From assembly GCF_000689255.1 (NCBI RefSeq), contig NZ_HG964446.1, positions 5,507,784-5,571,783 of the forward strand: 64,000 nt of DNA, given 5' to 3'. Made by a program: the position numbers and the translations under genes. Source of the stretch: Mycobacterium triplex (GTDB lineage Bacteria > Actinomycetota > Actinomycetes > Mycobacteriales > Mycobacteriaceae). Within the stretch, counting starts at the first letter, position 1. Every line of letters starts with the position of its first letter. This document shows positions 16,507 to 25,263 of the stretch, piece by piece. The notes under the pieces are model-generated. The model did not search any database. It was not told where the DNA came from and worked only from the letters and a program-made list of their open reading frames with translations.

Positions 16507-17682
16507 ATGCAACTCACCTTTGACGCCGAGGTGGAAGCCTTCCGCGCGGAGTTCGTCGGCTTTCTCGACGAGCATTTGCCGACGCAGGCACAGGCCGCCG
16601 AACGGCCGACGTCGACATCGCATGTGCCCGACTGGTCGCGCCGCTGGCAACGACTCCAGTTCGACCACGGTTGGCTGCTGCCCGGAAACCCGCCCGAGTT
16701 CGGCGGCCGCAACGCGAATATCCTGCAGCAGTTCGTGCACCGCGAGGAGCTGTCGCGACGGCGGATCTACCACTGCTTCAATCCGCAGGGCGTCGGCATC
16801 ATCGCGGCGTCGCTGCTGTCCTTCGGGACCGACGAGCAGAAGCAGCGCTGGGCGGTACCGATTCTGCGCGCCGACATGACCGCGTCGCTGGGAATGAGCG
16901 AACCGGGTGCCGGCTCCGACCTGGCGGGCCTGTCGACACGGGCCGAGTTGGCCGGCGACCACTTCGTGGTCAACGGGCAGAAGGTCTGGACCTCCGGCGC
17001 CCACGACGCCGACGTCATCCTCACGTTCGTGCGCACCGACCCAAACGCCCCGAGGCACAAGGGAATCAGCGCGCTGCTGATACCCGTCGATACTGCCGGT
17101 CTGGTATGCCGTCCCTTCGCCTCGGTCTACGACCGTGACGATATGGACTTCAACGAGGTCTTCTTCACCGATGTGCGGGTGCCCGCGGAGAATCTCGTCG
17201 GCCCGCTGCATGGCGGCTGGCAGGTCGCGAACGGCTCGCTCGGTCATGAACGCACCCTGATGTGGCTGGCCTTCGCCAACCGGCTCGAGCAGCTTCTCGA
17301 GGACTATCGGCCGGCCGACGAGGTGAACGCGGACCACTACGCCACCATCGCGATGGACCATTACGCACTGCGGCTGCTGGGCTCGCGAGCGCTGGGGCGG
17401 GCAGCTCGCGGTGACGTCGACGTCGCGGGCCTGTCGGTGCTGAAGGTCTTGGGGTCGGAGGCCGAACAGAACGCGCTCCGGCATGCGCTGGACGGGGCGG
17501 GTGTCGTCGGATTGCGCGATCCCGCGCTCACGGCATCGTATAACCCGCACGCGCCCAACGTGTTCACCGCCGGCTGGTTCACCCGTTACATCAGCAGTTA
17601 CGCGGGCACCATCGCCGGTGGCACCTCGGAGATCCAGCGCAACATCATCGCGCAGCGCGTTCTCGGTCTCCCGTCGCGCTGA
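16507..17682 (+). CDS. Acyl-CoA dehydrogenase (FadE family), 391-residue type
   Basis: The second of three close paralogues of 391 residues (others at 4724 and 40912). The start MQLTFDAEVEAFRAEF, the beta-domain GMSEPGAGSDLAGL, the flavin strand NGQKVWTSGAH and the end GGTSEIQRNIIAQRVLGLPSR are shared. It should oxidise an acyl-CoA to the enoyl-CoA. Here it follows the NuoF-like protein and ferredoxin by 28 bp, which raises the chance that these two handle electrons for this or a related oxidation. Its stop abuts the convergent luciferase-like gene with no gap. Confidence 0.9.
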   Translation: MQLTFDAEVEAFRAEFVGFLDEHLPTQAQAAERPTSTSHVPDWSRRWQRLQFDHGWLLPGNPPEFGGRNANILQQFVHREELSRRRIYHCFNPQGVGIIAASLLSFGTDEQKQRWAVPILRADMTASLGMSEPGAGSDLAGLSTRAELAGDHFVVNGQKVWTSGAHDADVILTFVRTDPNAPRHKGISALLIPVDTAGLVCRPFASVYDRDDMDFNEVFFTDVRVPAENLVGPLHGGWQVANGSLGHERTLMWLAFANRLEQLLEDYRPADEVNADHYATIAMDHYALRLLGSRALGRAARGDVDVAGLSVLKVLGSEAEQNALRHALDGAGVVGLRDPALTASYNPHAPNVFTAGWFTRYISSYAGTIAGGTSEIQRNIIAQRVLGLPSR

Positions 17683-18639
17683 CTAGAGAGCCGGACACAG
17701 CGACGACAGAAATTCCCGGGTCCGACGTCGGGATGCGGTCCGCTGCGTTGCGTCCCTGCCCAACGGGACAATTCGCGCCGCCAGATCGGTAGCACCCGCG
17801 TCGCGGTAGCGCCGCAGCCGGGCCAAGATCGCCGACTCGTCGCCCGCGGCCATGGTGTCGCCCACGTCCCGGGCGTCACCGTGTTGCAGCAGCCGCACAT
17901 AGTTCGGCGAGAAATCGGCGTGCCCGAGCACCTCGCTGGCGTAGCCGCGGGCAACGTCTGCCTCGTCGTTGGAGCAAAGGGCGACGGGCACGCCGGTGAC
18001 GATCCGCGGCGCGGACCGCCCGGCGCTGGTAGCCGCCTCGGTGATGCGCGGGACGACGTGGTCGCGGATCGCCCGCTCGTCCGCCATCCAGAGCACGGTG
18101 CCGGCGGTTCGCTGCCCGGCAAGCCGCAGCATGGTCGGACCCAACGCGGACAACAGGATTGGGACCTGGTAGGTGTCGGTGACATCCACTGGCGAGTGAA
18201 CCTGGTAGCTGCCGTTCTCGACGTCGACCGTGCCCGGGCCGGCGAACGACGCCGAGAGCACGTCGAGGTAGTCGTCGATCAAGCTCGCCGGGTGCGCGTA
18301 GTCCAATCCGAGTTGTCCGTTGACGATCCAGTGATGCGACGGCCCGATGCCGAGCGTGAACCGTCCGCCGCACGCGATCTGGGTGGTCAGGGCTTGTTGC
18401 GCCATGATCATCGGATGCCGGGTCTGGATCGGAACCACCGCCGTCCCGATTTCGATGCGTTCGGTTGCCTGCCCGATCAGCGCGACCGCAGTCATCGCGT
18501 CGAGGTAGCCGGGCACCTGGGGCATCCAAAACGTGGCGAAGCCAACGCTTTCGGCGGCCACCGCGTCGGCGATCAGCCCCGGCAGCCGATCGGCGCGCGC
18601 ACGCTCCCTGTCGGAGCCGACCATCAACCCGATGCGCAT
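17683..18639 (-). CDS. LLM-class, probably F420-dependent oxidoreductase
   Basis: A 318-residue luciferase-like TIM-barrel protein. It starts MRIGLMVGSDRE and contains the family stretches GFATFWMPQVPGYLDAMTAV, ERIEIGTAVVPIQTRHP and GGRFTLGIGPSHHWIVNGQLGLDY, close to mycobacterial F420-dependent members. Likely chemistry is hydride transfer between F420 and a carbonyl, enone or alcohol. It is last of a three-gene minus-strand group with an unknown protein and an epimerase. Confidence 0.85.
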   Translation of the reverse strand: MRIGLMVGSDRERARADRLPGLIADAVAAESVGFATFWMPQVPGYLDAMTAVALIGQATERIEIGTAVVPIQTRHPMIMAQQALTTQIACGGRFTLGIGPSHHWIVNGQLGLDYAHPASLIDDYLDVLSASFAGPGTVDVENGSYQVHSPVDVTDTYQVPILLSALGPTMLRLAGQRTAGTVLWMADERAIRDHVVPRITEAATSAGRSAPRIVTGVPVALCSNDEADVARGYASEVLGHADFSPNYVRLLQHGDARDVGDTMAAGDESAILARLRRYRDAGATDLAARIVPLGRDATQRTASRRRTREFLSSLCPAL

Positions 18640-18645
18640 GCGGTC

Positions 18646-19389
18646 CTATGGGACATAACGATCCCACTCGTAGGGCACCACCGCGAAAAATGGTGCGGCC
18701 AGTAGGGGTTCGATGCCCGGTTCGGCCCAACGGGCCGCCAGCACCGGCCGCAACCGTTCGGCCGTTGCGACCGGGTCGTCATCGAGAAAGCAGTACGTGA
18801 TCGACTGATTCCCTTGAGCGCTGGCAAGATTGGCGTCCACCTGGCGCGACAGTGCGGACCAGACGCCGGCGACGCCGTCGACCTCGACCAGCGGGTGCGG
18901 CGCCGCCGATCCCCGCTCGACGACCAGGTACGCGCCTCGCACCGGCAGCCAGGGCAGCACGTCCGATCCGACCCTGACCCGGGGCGCGGCCGCTCGGCTT
19001 CCGACGGCGTACACTCCGCGCTCCACCGGCGGCAGCAAGGACAGTTTGCGACCGGCATTGCCCAGGGCCGTTGACAATTCGTTGAAACCCGCGAGCCCGG
19101 CTACGTCGGTGAAGAAGTACGTCATCACGTGGTCGACGGCATCCAACCGCCCACCGCTGACCGCCCGCGCGGCGCGGCAGGCCGGTGTGGACACCAGCCG
19201 CAACGAAGCGCGAACCGCGGCCAGCCGGTGTTGCTCGGGCCGGTGGTCAAGCGTGTGCCAGCGCAGGTAATCGGCGTCGGTTCCGTCGGGATGTCGAGTC
19301 GCCATCGAGACGAACAGCGTGGTGATCTCTCCGCGCCCGGCGGCGAGGATCTCAGCGACCTCGTCGGAGGGCGTGCCGGATGGCTGCAT
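18646..19389 (-). CDS. Conserved protein, possible EthD-like alpha/beta barrel
   Basis: A 247-residue soluble protein I do not firmly recognise. The N-terminal segment DADYLRWHTLDHRPEQHRL resembles the W-H-x2-DH region of EthD-like dimeric alpha+beta barrels. The C-terminal half ends in AAPFFAVVPYEWDRYVP and may be a second barrel. It has no signal peptide or membrane helix. Its end is 6 bp from the luciferase-like gene, so the two are cotranscribed. Confidence 0.65.
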   Translation of the reverse strand: MQPSGTPSDEVAEILAAGRGEITTLFVSMATRHPDGTDADYLRWHTLDHRPEQHRLAAVRASLRLVSTPACRAARAVSGGRLDAVDHVMTYFFTDVAGLAGFNELSTALGNAGRKLSLLPPVERGVYAVGSRAAAPRVRVGSDVLPWLPVRGAYLVVERGSAAPHPLVEVDGVAGVWSALSRQVDANLASAQGNQSITYCFLDDDPVATAERLRPVLAARWAEPGIEPLLAAPFFAVVPYEWDRYVP

Positions 19390-19400
19390 CGCGTACGTCC

Positions 19401-20324
19401 TTACGGCCTCGTCGAATCATGCTGGGGTAGCTTTATTTCCGGATGGCGGGCCTCGATCATCCGGCGGAAGCCGTCGCGCCAGGGCACCTTCGTGCGGCCG
19501 AGCACGTCGTGCATGTGAGTGACATCCGGCCACAGCGGTGTGTGCGCCTGCGGCGTGTATTCGAAGATCGGCTCGACACCGACCAGCTCACCCATGAACG
19601 TGCAGTAGTCCTCGACGCTGACCGTCTCGCTGCCGGCCCAGTTCACCACCACCGGGGGAACCGCGGCGACCTCCATGGCGCGGATGCCGAGTTCCACATA
19701 GTCGTCTTCGTAGATGGGGTTGTAGTTGTTCGGCTTGTCGGGATGCAGCCGAATTGGCTTGCCCGCCAGCATCGCATCGAGGCGATCGGCCGGGGCACCG
19801 CCCTGGGGCCCGTACGTCGAACAGATCCGGATGATGGTGAGCGGAATCCGATACTGCTTGGCGATCCACGTGCACACCGCCTCGGCCGCCACCTTCGACA
19901 TGCTGTAGTTCGCCCGCAGCGGCACCCCCGGCGGATCGGACTCGGTCAGCGGACGCCGGCCCTGGTAGGCGTAGATCGAGCCGGTCGAGCAGAACACGAA
20001 ACCCTTTGCGGTGCGGCAGTGGTGGAGCAGGTCGCCGGACATCTGCGCGTTCGTCTCGATGCAGCTCTTCCAGTCGCCCGCGCCCGGGTCGACGGCCGCG
20101 TGGAACACGTAGCCGAAATCGTCCGGAAGACCGGAGAAGTCGCCGGCACTGATGTCGAGCGCAATGGGCGACACGCCGGCTTCGACGAGTTTGTCGGAGT
20201 CCGCGGGATCTTTCAGGCGAGCGACGCCCCACACCTCGTTGCCGGCCGCGGCAAGGGCCCGCGCGATGGGGAACGCGATCTTGCCCGTCGCCCCGGTGAT
20301 CAGGATCTTCGCCGCCGCGAGCAA
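19401..20324 (-). CDS. NAD-dependent epimerase/dehydratase (extended SDR)
   Basis: A 307-residue Rossmann enzyme. The cofactor loop is GATGKIAFPIA at about residues 10-20, the active-site YSMSK holds the Tyr and Lys, and CSTYGPQGGAP is typical of extended SDRs. The TTG start is supported by GGGAGGG just upstream on the minus strand. Such enzymes modify sugars or reduce or oxidise hydroxy-ketones, including steroid-like 3-beta-hydroxy groups. With the luciferase-like enzyme it may act on an alcohol or ketone of the pathway. Confidence 0.85.
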   Translation of the reverse strand: MLAAAKILITGATGKIAFPIARALAAAGNEVWGVARLKDPADSDKLVEAGVSPIALDISAGDFSGLPDDFGYVFHAAVDPGAGDWKSCIETNAQMSGDLLHHCRTAKGFVFCSTGSIYAYQGRRPLTESDPPGVPLRANYSMSKVAAEAVCTWIAKQYRIPLTIIRICSTYGPQGGAPADRLDAMLAGKPIRLHPDKPNNYNPIYEDDYVELGIRAMEVAAVPPVVVNWAGSETVSVEDYCTFMGELVGVEPIFEYTPQAHTPLWPDVTHMHDVLGRTKVPWRDGFRRMIEARHPEIKLPQHDSTRP

Positions 20325-20500
20325 TCACCCTCCCAATGTGAAGTACTTGATATGCCGTGTGGCAGCATAACGCCGGGCCAACCGGAAATGGGACGGGTGG
20401 CCCGGCTCGGTGTTATGTCGCCCCGATTGTTCGACCCGGTGATATCAACGGAATAAGCTGAATCAGTCGAGGCCAGGACGGCTCAAAGGGGAGGCCCGCC

Positions 20501-20809
20501 ATGAGGTTTTTTGTTGGTCGTCTAACCGCCGTCATCGCGGTCGTTTTCGCGGCGATGATCGCGACGCCGGGCACCAGCTGGGCGAAGTGCGATCAAACCA
20601 TGGCGTGGAACGAGGTGACCGGCGAGTGCAGACTGCCGCCGCCGCCGCCCGCGTGGTATGTAGCCCCGCCCGCATACGCGCCGTCGTTTGCCGGGCCGGA
20701 CGTGCCGCCCCCACCGCCACGGCCATGGTGGTCGCCGAACGCGCCGATGTGGAGTGTCGGCTTCCACCAATGGGGTGCCTATTTCAACGGCGTCTGGGTG
20801 CCCTACTGA
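20501..20809 (+). CDS. Small exported proline-rich protein
   Basis: A 102-residue protein with a Sec signal peptide (MRFFVGRLTAVIAVVFAAMIATPG) and a likely cleavage after SWA. The mature part is rich in Pro, Trp and Tyr, with two proline runs (five to six in a row), and one Cys pair near its N-terminus. Several mycobacterial exported proteins look like this; the function is unknown. AAAGGGGAGG upstream supports the ATG. It is a single gene between the divergent epimerase group and the next operon. Confidence 0.75.
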   Translation: MRFFVGRLTAVIAVVFAAMIATPGTSWAKCDQTMAWNEVTGECRLPPPPPAWYVAPPAYAPSFAGPDVPPPPPRPWWSPNAPMWSVGFHQWGAYFNGVWVPY

Positions 20810-20878
20810 CGGGGGCGCCCCACCCCGCCCACCCGCGACGCGGGCACCGACGCCATCTGGATCGCGCCTGCCCGGAGT

Positions 20879-20893
20879 GATAACGTAATTCTC
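20879..20893. promoter_or_regulatory. Operator copy 5, upstream of the OB-fold/thiolase operon
   Basis: Reads GATAACgtaATTCTC, two changes from consensus (the same T-for-G change appears in the right arm of copy 4). It lies 51 bp before the start of 20945. Confidence 0.5.
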
Positions 20894-20944
20894 CAATTTG
20901 CATAATGGCCCTACCAGGCCGGCCGTGCGACTCCCGGAGGTGAC

Positions 20945-22600
20945 GTGTCAGCAGCACCGGGCCGCCCATTGCCCCAGGTCACGCTCGAGAACGAGTTTTT
21001 CTGGACCTCGGGAGCCGACGGAAAGCTACGGCTGCAGGAATGTCAGGCCTGCAAATCCCTGATCCATCCGCCCGCTCCGGTGTGCCGTTATTGCCGGTCG
21101 TTGGATATCGGGGTGCGCGCGGTCTCCGGCAAGGCGACGCTGGCCGGGTTCACCGTCAATGAGCGGTTCAGTCTGCCCGGGCTGGTAGCGCCCTACGTGA
21201 TCGCGCAGGTGGCGATTGCCGAAGACCCCCGGGTGCGATTGACCACCAACATCGTCGACTGCGAGCCCGATCAGCTCGAACTCGGTCAACCGGTCGAGGT
21301 CGTCTTCGAGCAGGTCGAGGACGTCTGGTTTCCGCTGTTTCGGCCCGTGCCCGACGCGGAGCCCGCTCCCCTGCCGGTCGACGAGATCGCGCCGGCGCGT
21401 TTCGGCGAACACGTCCGGCCGATGCTCACCACCGAGAAGTTCGAAGACAAGGTCGCGCTGACCGGGATCGGCATGTCACCCATCGGCCGGCGGCTGATGC
21501 GGCCGCCGCTGGCGCTGACGGTTCAGGCATGCGAGGCCGCGATCGCCGACGCCGGCCTGACGTACGCCGACATCGACGGCCTGTCCACCTACCCCGGCGC
21601 GATCAATGTCGGCGGATTCGGGGAGGGCGGCACCACGGCTCTCGAAGGCGCGCTGGGCATTCGGCCGACCTGGCACAACGGCGCCATGGAAACGTTCGGC
21701 CCGGGCGGCTCGGTGATCGCCGCGATGCTCGCGATCGCATGCGGGCTGGCGCGTCACGTGCTCTGCTTCCGGACGCTGTGGGAAGCCACCAACGGCGAGC
21801 TGATGAAGCAGGGCAAGATCACCCCGTCGATGGGCCGAATGTCGGGCTGGCAGATGCCATTCGGCGCCACCTCCGCGGCGCACACCTTGGCCATGAACGC
21901 GCAGCGCCACTTCCACCGGTACGGCACCACCAAGGAGACGCTGGGCTGGATCGCGTTGAACCAGCGGGCCAACGCCGAACTCAACCCGACGGCCGTCTAT
22001 CGAACCCCGATGACGATGGACGACTACCTCAACGCGCGGCCCATCACCACGCCGTTCGGCCTGTACGACTGCGACGTGCCGTGCGATGGCGCGATCGCCG
22101 TGATCGTCTCCGCAGTCGACGCCGCCCGTGATCTGGCCAAGCCGCCGGTGTTCGTGGAGGCGGTCGGCACGCAGATCGTCGAGCGGCTCGACTGGGACCA
22201 GAGCACGCTGACCCACGAGCCGCAGGTGCTGGGCCAATCCGCGCATGTGTGGACCCGAACCTCACTGCGGCCCAACGACGTCGACGTCGCCGAGCTGTAC
22301 GACGGCTTTTCCTTCAACTGCCTGTCCTGGATCGAGGCGCTCGGCTTCTGCGGGATCGGCGAGGCCAAAGATTTTCTGGACGGCGGCAAGAACATCGCCC
22401 GCGACGGTCAGTTGCCGCTCAACACCCACGGCGGTCAGCTGTCGCATGGCCGCACCCACGGCATGGGCCTGCTGCACGAGGCCATCACCCAACTTCGCGG
22501 CGAGGCCGGCGATCGCCAGGTTGCCGGCGCGCGGGTCGGCGTGGTCAGCAGCGGCGGCCTGACACCGAGCGGCGTGCTGTTGCTGCGGGCTTCGGAATGA
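20945..22600 (+). CDS. Zn-ribbon/OB-fold (DUF35) protein fused to a thiolase-like domain
   Basis: A 551-residue fusion. Residues 1 to about 150 are a DUF35-type unit: rubredoxin-like zinc ribbon with Cys33, Cys36, Cys47, Cys50, then an OB-fold. Residues from about 165 form a thiolase fold of the SCP2-thiolase/Ltp2 kind (KVALTGIGMSP, GRRLMRPP, HGGQLSHGRTHGMG). Separate DUF35 and Ltp2 proteins are known to form the retro-aldolase that releases propionyl-CoA or similar units from steroid side chains; here both are in one chain. GTG start with GGAGG 4 bp ahead. It opens an operon with a hydrolase and two hydroxyacid dehydrogenases. Confidence 0.87.
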   Translation: MSAAPGRPLPQVTLENEFFWTSGADGKLRLQECQACKSLIHPPAPVCRYCRSLDIGVRAVSGKATLAGFTVNERFSLPGLVAPYVIAQVAIAEDPRVRLTTNIVDCEPDQLELGQPVEVVFEQVEDVWFPLFRPVPDAEPAPLPVDEIAPARFGEHVRPMLTTEKFEDKVALTGIGMSPIGRRLMRPPLALTVQACEAAIADAGLTYADIDGLSTYPGAINVGGFGEGGTTALEGALGIRPTWHNGAMETFGPGGSVIAAMLAIACGLARHVLCFRTLWEATNGELMKQGKITPSMGRMSGWQMPFGATSAAHTLAMNAQRHFHRYGTTKETLGWIALNQRANAELNPTAVYRTPMTMDDYLNARPITTPFGLYDCDVPCDGAIAVIVSAVDAARDLAKPPVFVEAVGTQIVERLDWDQSTLTHEPQVLGQSAHVWTRTSLRPNDVDVAELYDGFSFNCLSWIEALGFCGIGEAKDFLDGGKNIARDGQLPLNTHGGQLSHGRTHGMGLLHEAITQLRGEAGDRQVAGARVGVVSSGGLTPSGVLLLRASE

Positions 22601-22607
22601 GCAGCGC

Positions 22608-23531
22608 ATGAGCGATCGGCCGACTCCGCGTCCCCGGCTGGTGATCGTCGACGGGGTGCCGATGTCGGCGATCGTCTGCGAGGCCCCGGACCCCAAGGCC
22701 GTGCTTGTGGCAATCCACGGCGGCGGCACCACCGCGGTCTATTTCGACTGCCCCGGCCATCCGTCGTATTCGCTGTTGCGCACCGGCGCGGCAGCGGGAT
22801 TCACGGTCGTGGCCCTCGACCGGCCCGGCTATGGCAGTTCGGCGCCCTACCCGGAGGCGATGGTCTCCGGCGACCAGCGCGTCAACCTGGCGTACGGGGC
22901 AATCGAGCGCATCATCGGTGAACGACCAACCGGCGCAGGCCTGTTCGTGATGGGACATTCGGGCGGCTGCGAACTGACCTTGCGGATGGCCGCCGACGAG
23001 CGGGGCGCCGATCTGCTCGGCATCGAACTGGCGGGAACCGGGCGGCATTATCATCCCGCGGCCAGGGAAATACTCAAGACGGCGACCCGCGAACGCCGCC
23101 CGGCGGGCATGCGCGACCTGCTGTGGAGCCCGGAGGACAGGTATCCGCCCGAGGTGCTCGGCGGCGCCACGGTGTCCCCATCGGCCCCGTCGTATGAGGA
23201 CCAGATGGTATCGGACTGGGCCCGTCAAACCTTCCCGTCGCTGGCCCCCGCCGTGCGGGTGCCGGTGCACTTCAGCATCGCCGAGCACGAAAAGGTCTGG
23301 CAGACTGACGATTCGGCGGTGCAGGAGATCACCGCGATGTTCTCCGGCGTGCCGAGCTTTACCGTGCACCGCCAACCTGACGCGGGCCATAACATCAGCC
23401 TCGGCCACTCCGCCCCGGAATACCACGCGGAGGTGCTTGCCTTTGTCGACGAATGCGTGGCCGCGTCTTCGAGCGTGAAACCAACTTCACGCTCGGCGGA
23501 CGAAGATGAAAACGAAAAGGCAGCCGGATGA
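22608..23531 (+). CDS. Alpha/beta hydrolase
   Basis: A 307-residue hydrolase. The oxyanion segment is AIHGGGTTAV, the nucleophile Ser is in MGHSGGCEL, and the C-terminal histidine is likely in QPDAGHNISLG, so the triad looks complete. The middle cap (RYPPEVLGGATVSPSAPS) is of normal size. The gene starts 7 bp after the thiolase fusion, and its stop overlaps the next ATG. Substrate could be a thioester or ester; a thioesterase role beside a thiolase is plausible. Confidence 0.87.
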   Translation: MSDRPTPRPRLVIVDGVPMSAIVCEAPDPKAVLVAIHGGGTTAVYFDCPGHPSYSLLRTGAAAGFTVVALDRPGYGSSAPYPEAMVSGDQRVNLAYGAIERIIGERPTGAGLFVMGHSGGCELTLRMAADERGADLLGIELAGTGRHYHPAAREILKTATRERRPAGMRDLLWSPEDRYPPEVLGGATVSPSAPSYEDQMVSDWARQTFPSLAPAVRVPVHFSIAEHEKVWQTDDSAVQEITAMFSGVPSFTVHRQPDAGHNISLGHSAPEYHAEVLAFVDECVAASSSVKPTSRSADEDENEKAAG

Positions 23532-24343
23532 AAGTGGGATTCATCGGGTTGGGCAGCCAGGGCGGCCCGATGGCCCGGCGGATCATCGAGGGCGGCTTCG
23601 CAACCACGCTCTGGGCGCGGCGACCCGCATCGGTCGAGCCGTTCGCCGACACCGCGGCCGAAATCGCCGGATCACCGGCCGAGCTCGCCGCGGCCAGCGA
23701 TCTGGTCTGCCTCTGTGTGGTCGGCGAGGCCGACATCGAGGAGATCGCCAACGGCGAGCACGGGTTGCTCGCCGGCCTCAAGCCCGACAGCGTGATCGCG
23801 GTGCACAGCACGGTGCACCCCAACACCTGCAGGTCGCTGGCGAAACGGGTTGGCACTAAGGGTGTTTCGGTGGTCGACGCGCCGGTCAGCGGCGGCGGTC
23901 CAGCCGCCGCCGAGGGTCGCCTGATGGTGATGGTCGGCGGCGACACCGAGGTCGTCGAGCGCTGCCGTCCGGTTTTCGAAACCTACGGCGATCCCGTCGT
24001 CCATCTCGGTGAACTGGGCACCGGCCAAACCACCAAGCTGCTCAACAACTTGCTGTTCACCGCCAACCTGGGGACCGCGGCCACCGCCCTGTCGCTGGCA
24101 CGGTCTCTGGGCGTCGCCCCGGAGCGACTCGTCGAAGTCGTCTCCCGCAGCAGCGGAAACAGCTTCGCGCTCAATGTCATTGGTGACGAAGGCACTCTGG
24201 ATCGGCTGGCCGGCCTGGCGGGCGCGCTGTTGCAGAAAGATGTGCGGCTGGTCGTCGACCTCGCAGAGGCGGCCGCCGCGCGCGGGGGCGCCGTCCTCGA
24301 CGCGGCCGACGCCGCGCTGACCCTGATGGATCACCCGCGGTGA
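23528..24343 (+). CDS. 3-hydroxyisobutyrate-type dehydrogenase, tandem copy A
   Basis: A 271-residue beta-hydroxyacid dehydrogenase. Cofactor motif GLGSQG, substrate loop DAPVSGGGPAAAEG and the Lys of TTKLLNN are present. It overlaps the hydrolase stop (ATGA) and is itself overlapped by copy B (GTGA). Family members oxidise 3-hydroxyacids or reduce semialdehydes. Two different copies in one operon may form a heteromer or act on successive hydroxyacids. Confidence 0.9.
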   Translation: MKVGFIGLGSQGGPMARRIIEGGFATTLWARRPASVEPFADTAAEIAGSPAELAAASDLVCLCVVGEADIEEIANGEHGLLAGLKPDSVIAVHSTVHPNTCRSLAKRVGTKGVSVVDAPVSGGGPAAAEGRLMVMVGGDTEVVERCRPVFETYGDPVVHLGELGTGQTTKLLNNLLFTANLGTAATALSLARSLGVAPERLVEVVSRSSGNSFALNVIGDEGTLDRLAGLAGALLQKDVRLVVDLAEAAAARGGAVLDAADAALTLMDHPR

Positions 24344-25149
24344 GAGTCGGTTTCGTCGGCGCCGGGCGGATGGGCCGCCCGATGGTCGCGCGTCTCGCCG
24401 CGGCCGGCCACGACGTGCGGGTGGTGGTCCGCGACGCGGCGGACGGCGCCAAGCACCACGATCTCGAACAGCTGGGCGCCACCGTGGTGAACCAGACGAG
24501 CGACGCCGCGGACCGGGCACACGCGGTGATGCTGTGCGTGTTCACCGACGAGCAGGTACGCCAGGTCTGCCTGGACAGCGCGCTGCCGTCGGCGATGCCG
24601 CCGGGCTCGACGCTGGTGGTGCACACCACGACCAGCCCGAAAACGATCGAGGCCATCGCCGCCCGGGCCGGGCATGTCGAGGTCGTCGATGCGCCGGTCA
24701 GCGGCGGACCCCACGACATCGCGGCGGGAAAGCTCACGCTGTTCGTCGGGGGTGCCGACGAGGCCGTGGCCCGCGTGCAACCGGTATTGGCCTGCTACGG
24801 CGATCCGGTGCTGCACGTCGGCCCGCGCGGCGCCGGTCAGCGCGTGAAGCTGGTCAACAATGCGCTGTTCGCCGGCCACATCGGGCTGCTCGCGGAGTCA
24901 ATCCGGCTGGGCCAGCGCCTCGGTGTTCCGGAATCGACGGTGCTGGGCGCGTTGGCGCATGGCAGTGCCACCAGCCGGGTGCTGGACATCGTGGCGGCGC
25001 GAGGATCTGTCGCGGGGTTCATCGAGGTAGCCGGGGAATTCGTCGGAAAAGACGTGGCAGTCGTGCGCAGCATCGCCGAAGAGCTGGGCAGCGACCTCGG
25101 TGCCCTGGACGACGTCATCGAAGTCCTCGATGTCGGCGGAAAGGTCTGA
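24340..25149 (+). CDS. 3-hydroxyisobutyrate-type dehydrogenase, tandem copy B
   Basis: A 269-residue relative of the preceding gene, starting with GTG inside its stop. It has the cofactor motif GAGRMG, substrate loop DAPVSGGPHDIAAG and the catalytic Lys in RVKLVNN. The sequence differs widely from copy A, so this is an old duplication or independent recruitment rather than a recent tandem event. It ends the operon that begins at 20945. Confidence 0.9.
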   Translation: MRVGFVGAGRMGRPMVARLAAAGHDVRVVVRDAADGAKHHDLEQLGATVVNQTSDAADRAHAVMLCVFTDEQVRQVCLDSALPSAMPPGSTLVVHTTTSPKTIEAIAARAGHVEVVDAPVSGGPHDIAAGKLTLFVGGADEAVARVQPVLACYGDPVLHVGPRGAGQRVKLVNNALFAGHIGLLAESIRLGQRLGVPESTVLGALAHGSATSRVLDIVAARGSVAGFIEVAGEFVGKDVAVVRSIAEELGSDLGALDDVIEVLDVGGKV

Positions 25150-25190
25150 CATGACGGCACTTCGGTTCTTCCAGGTTCGCGACGAAAGCG

Positions 25191-25232
25191 CTACCGTTAG
25201 CGTTACAGTCAGGCATTCAATCGTAACGGTTC
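25191..25232. promoter_or_regulatory. Inverted repeat before the P450 operon
   Basis: ACCGTTA at 25193-25199 is repeated in reverse as TAACGGT at 25224-25230, and an inner pair CGTTAC (25201) / GTAACG (25223) overlaps it. The element lies 31-70 bp before the P450 start and lacks the GAGAATnnnATTCTC motif, so this operon may have a different regulator. Confidence 0.4.
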
Positions 25233-25263
25233 CAGCCCGCCCTAACCCTCGCCGCTGAGGAGC

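Noticed and set aside
20366..20417. CATAAC / GTTATG inverted repeat between the epimerase and the exported protein
   Set aside because: The arms are six bases with a loop of about 40 and no second copy; not better than chance.
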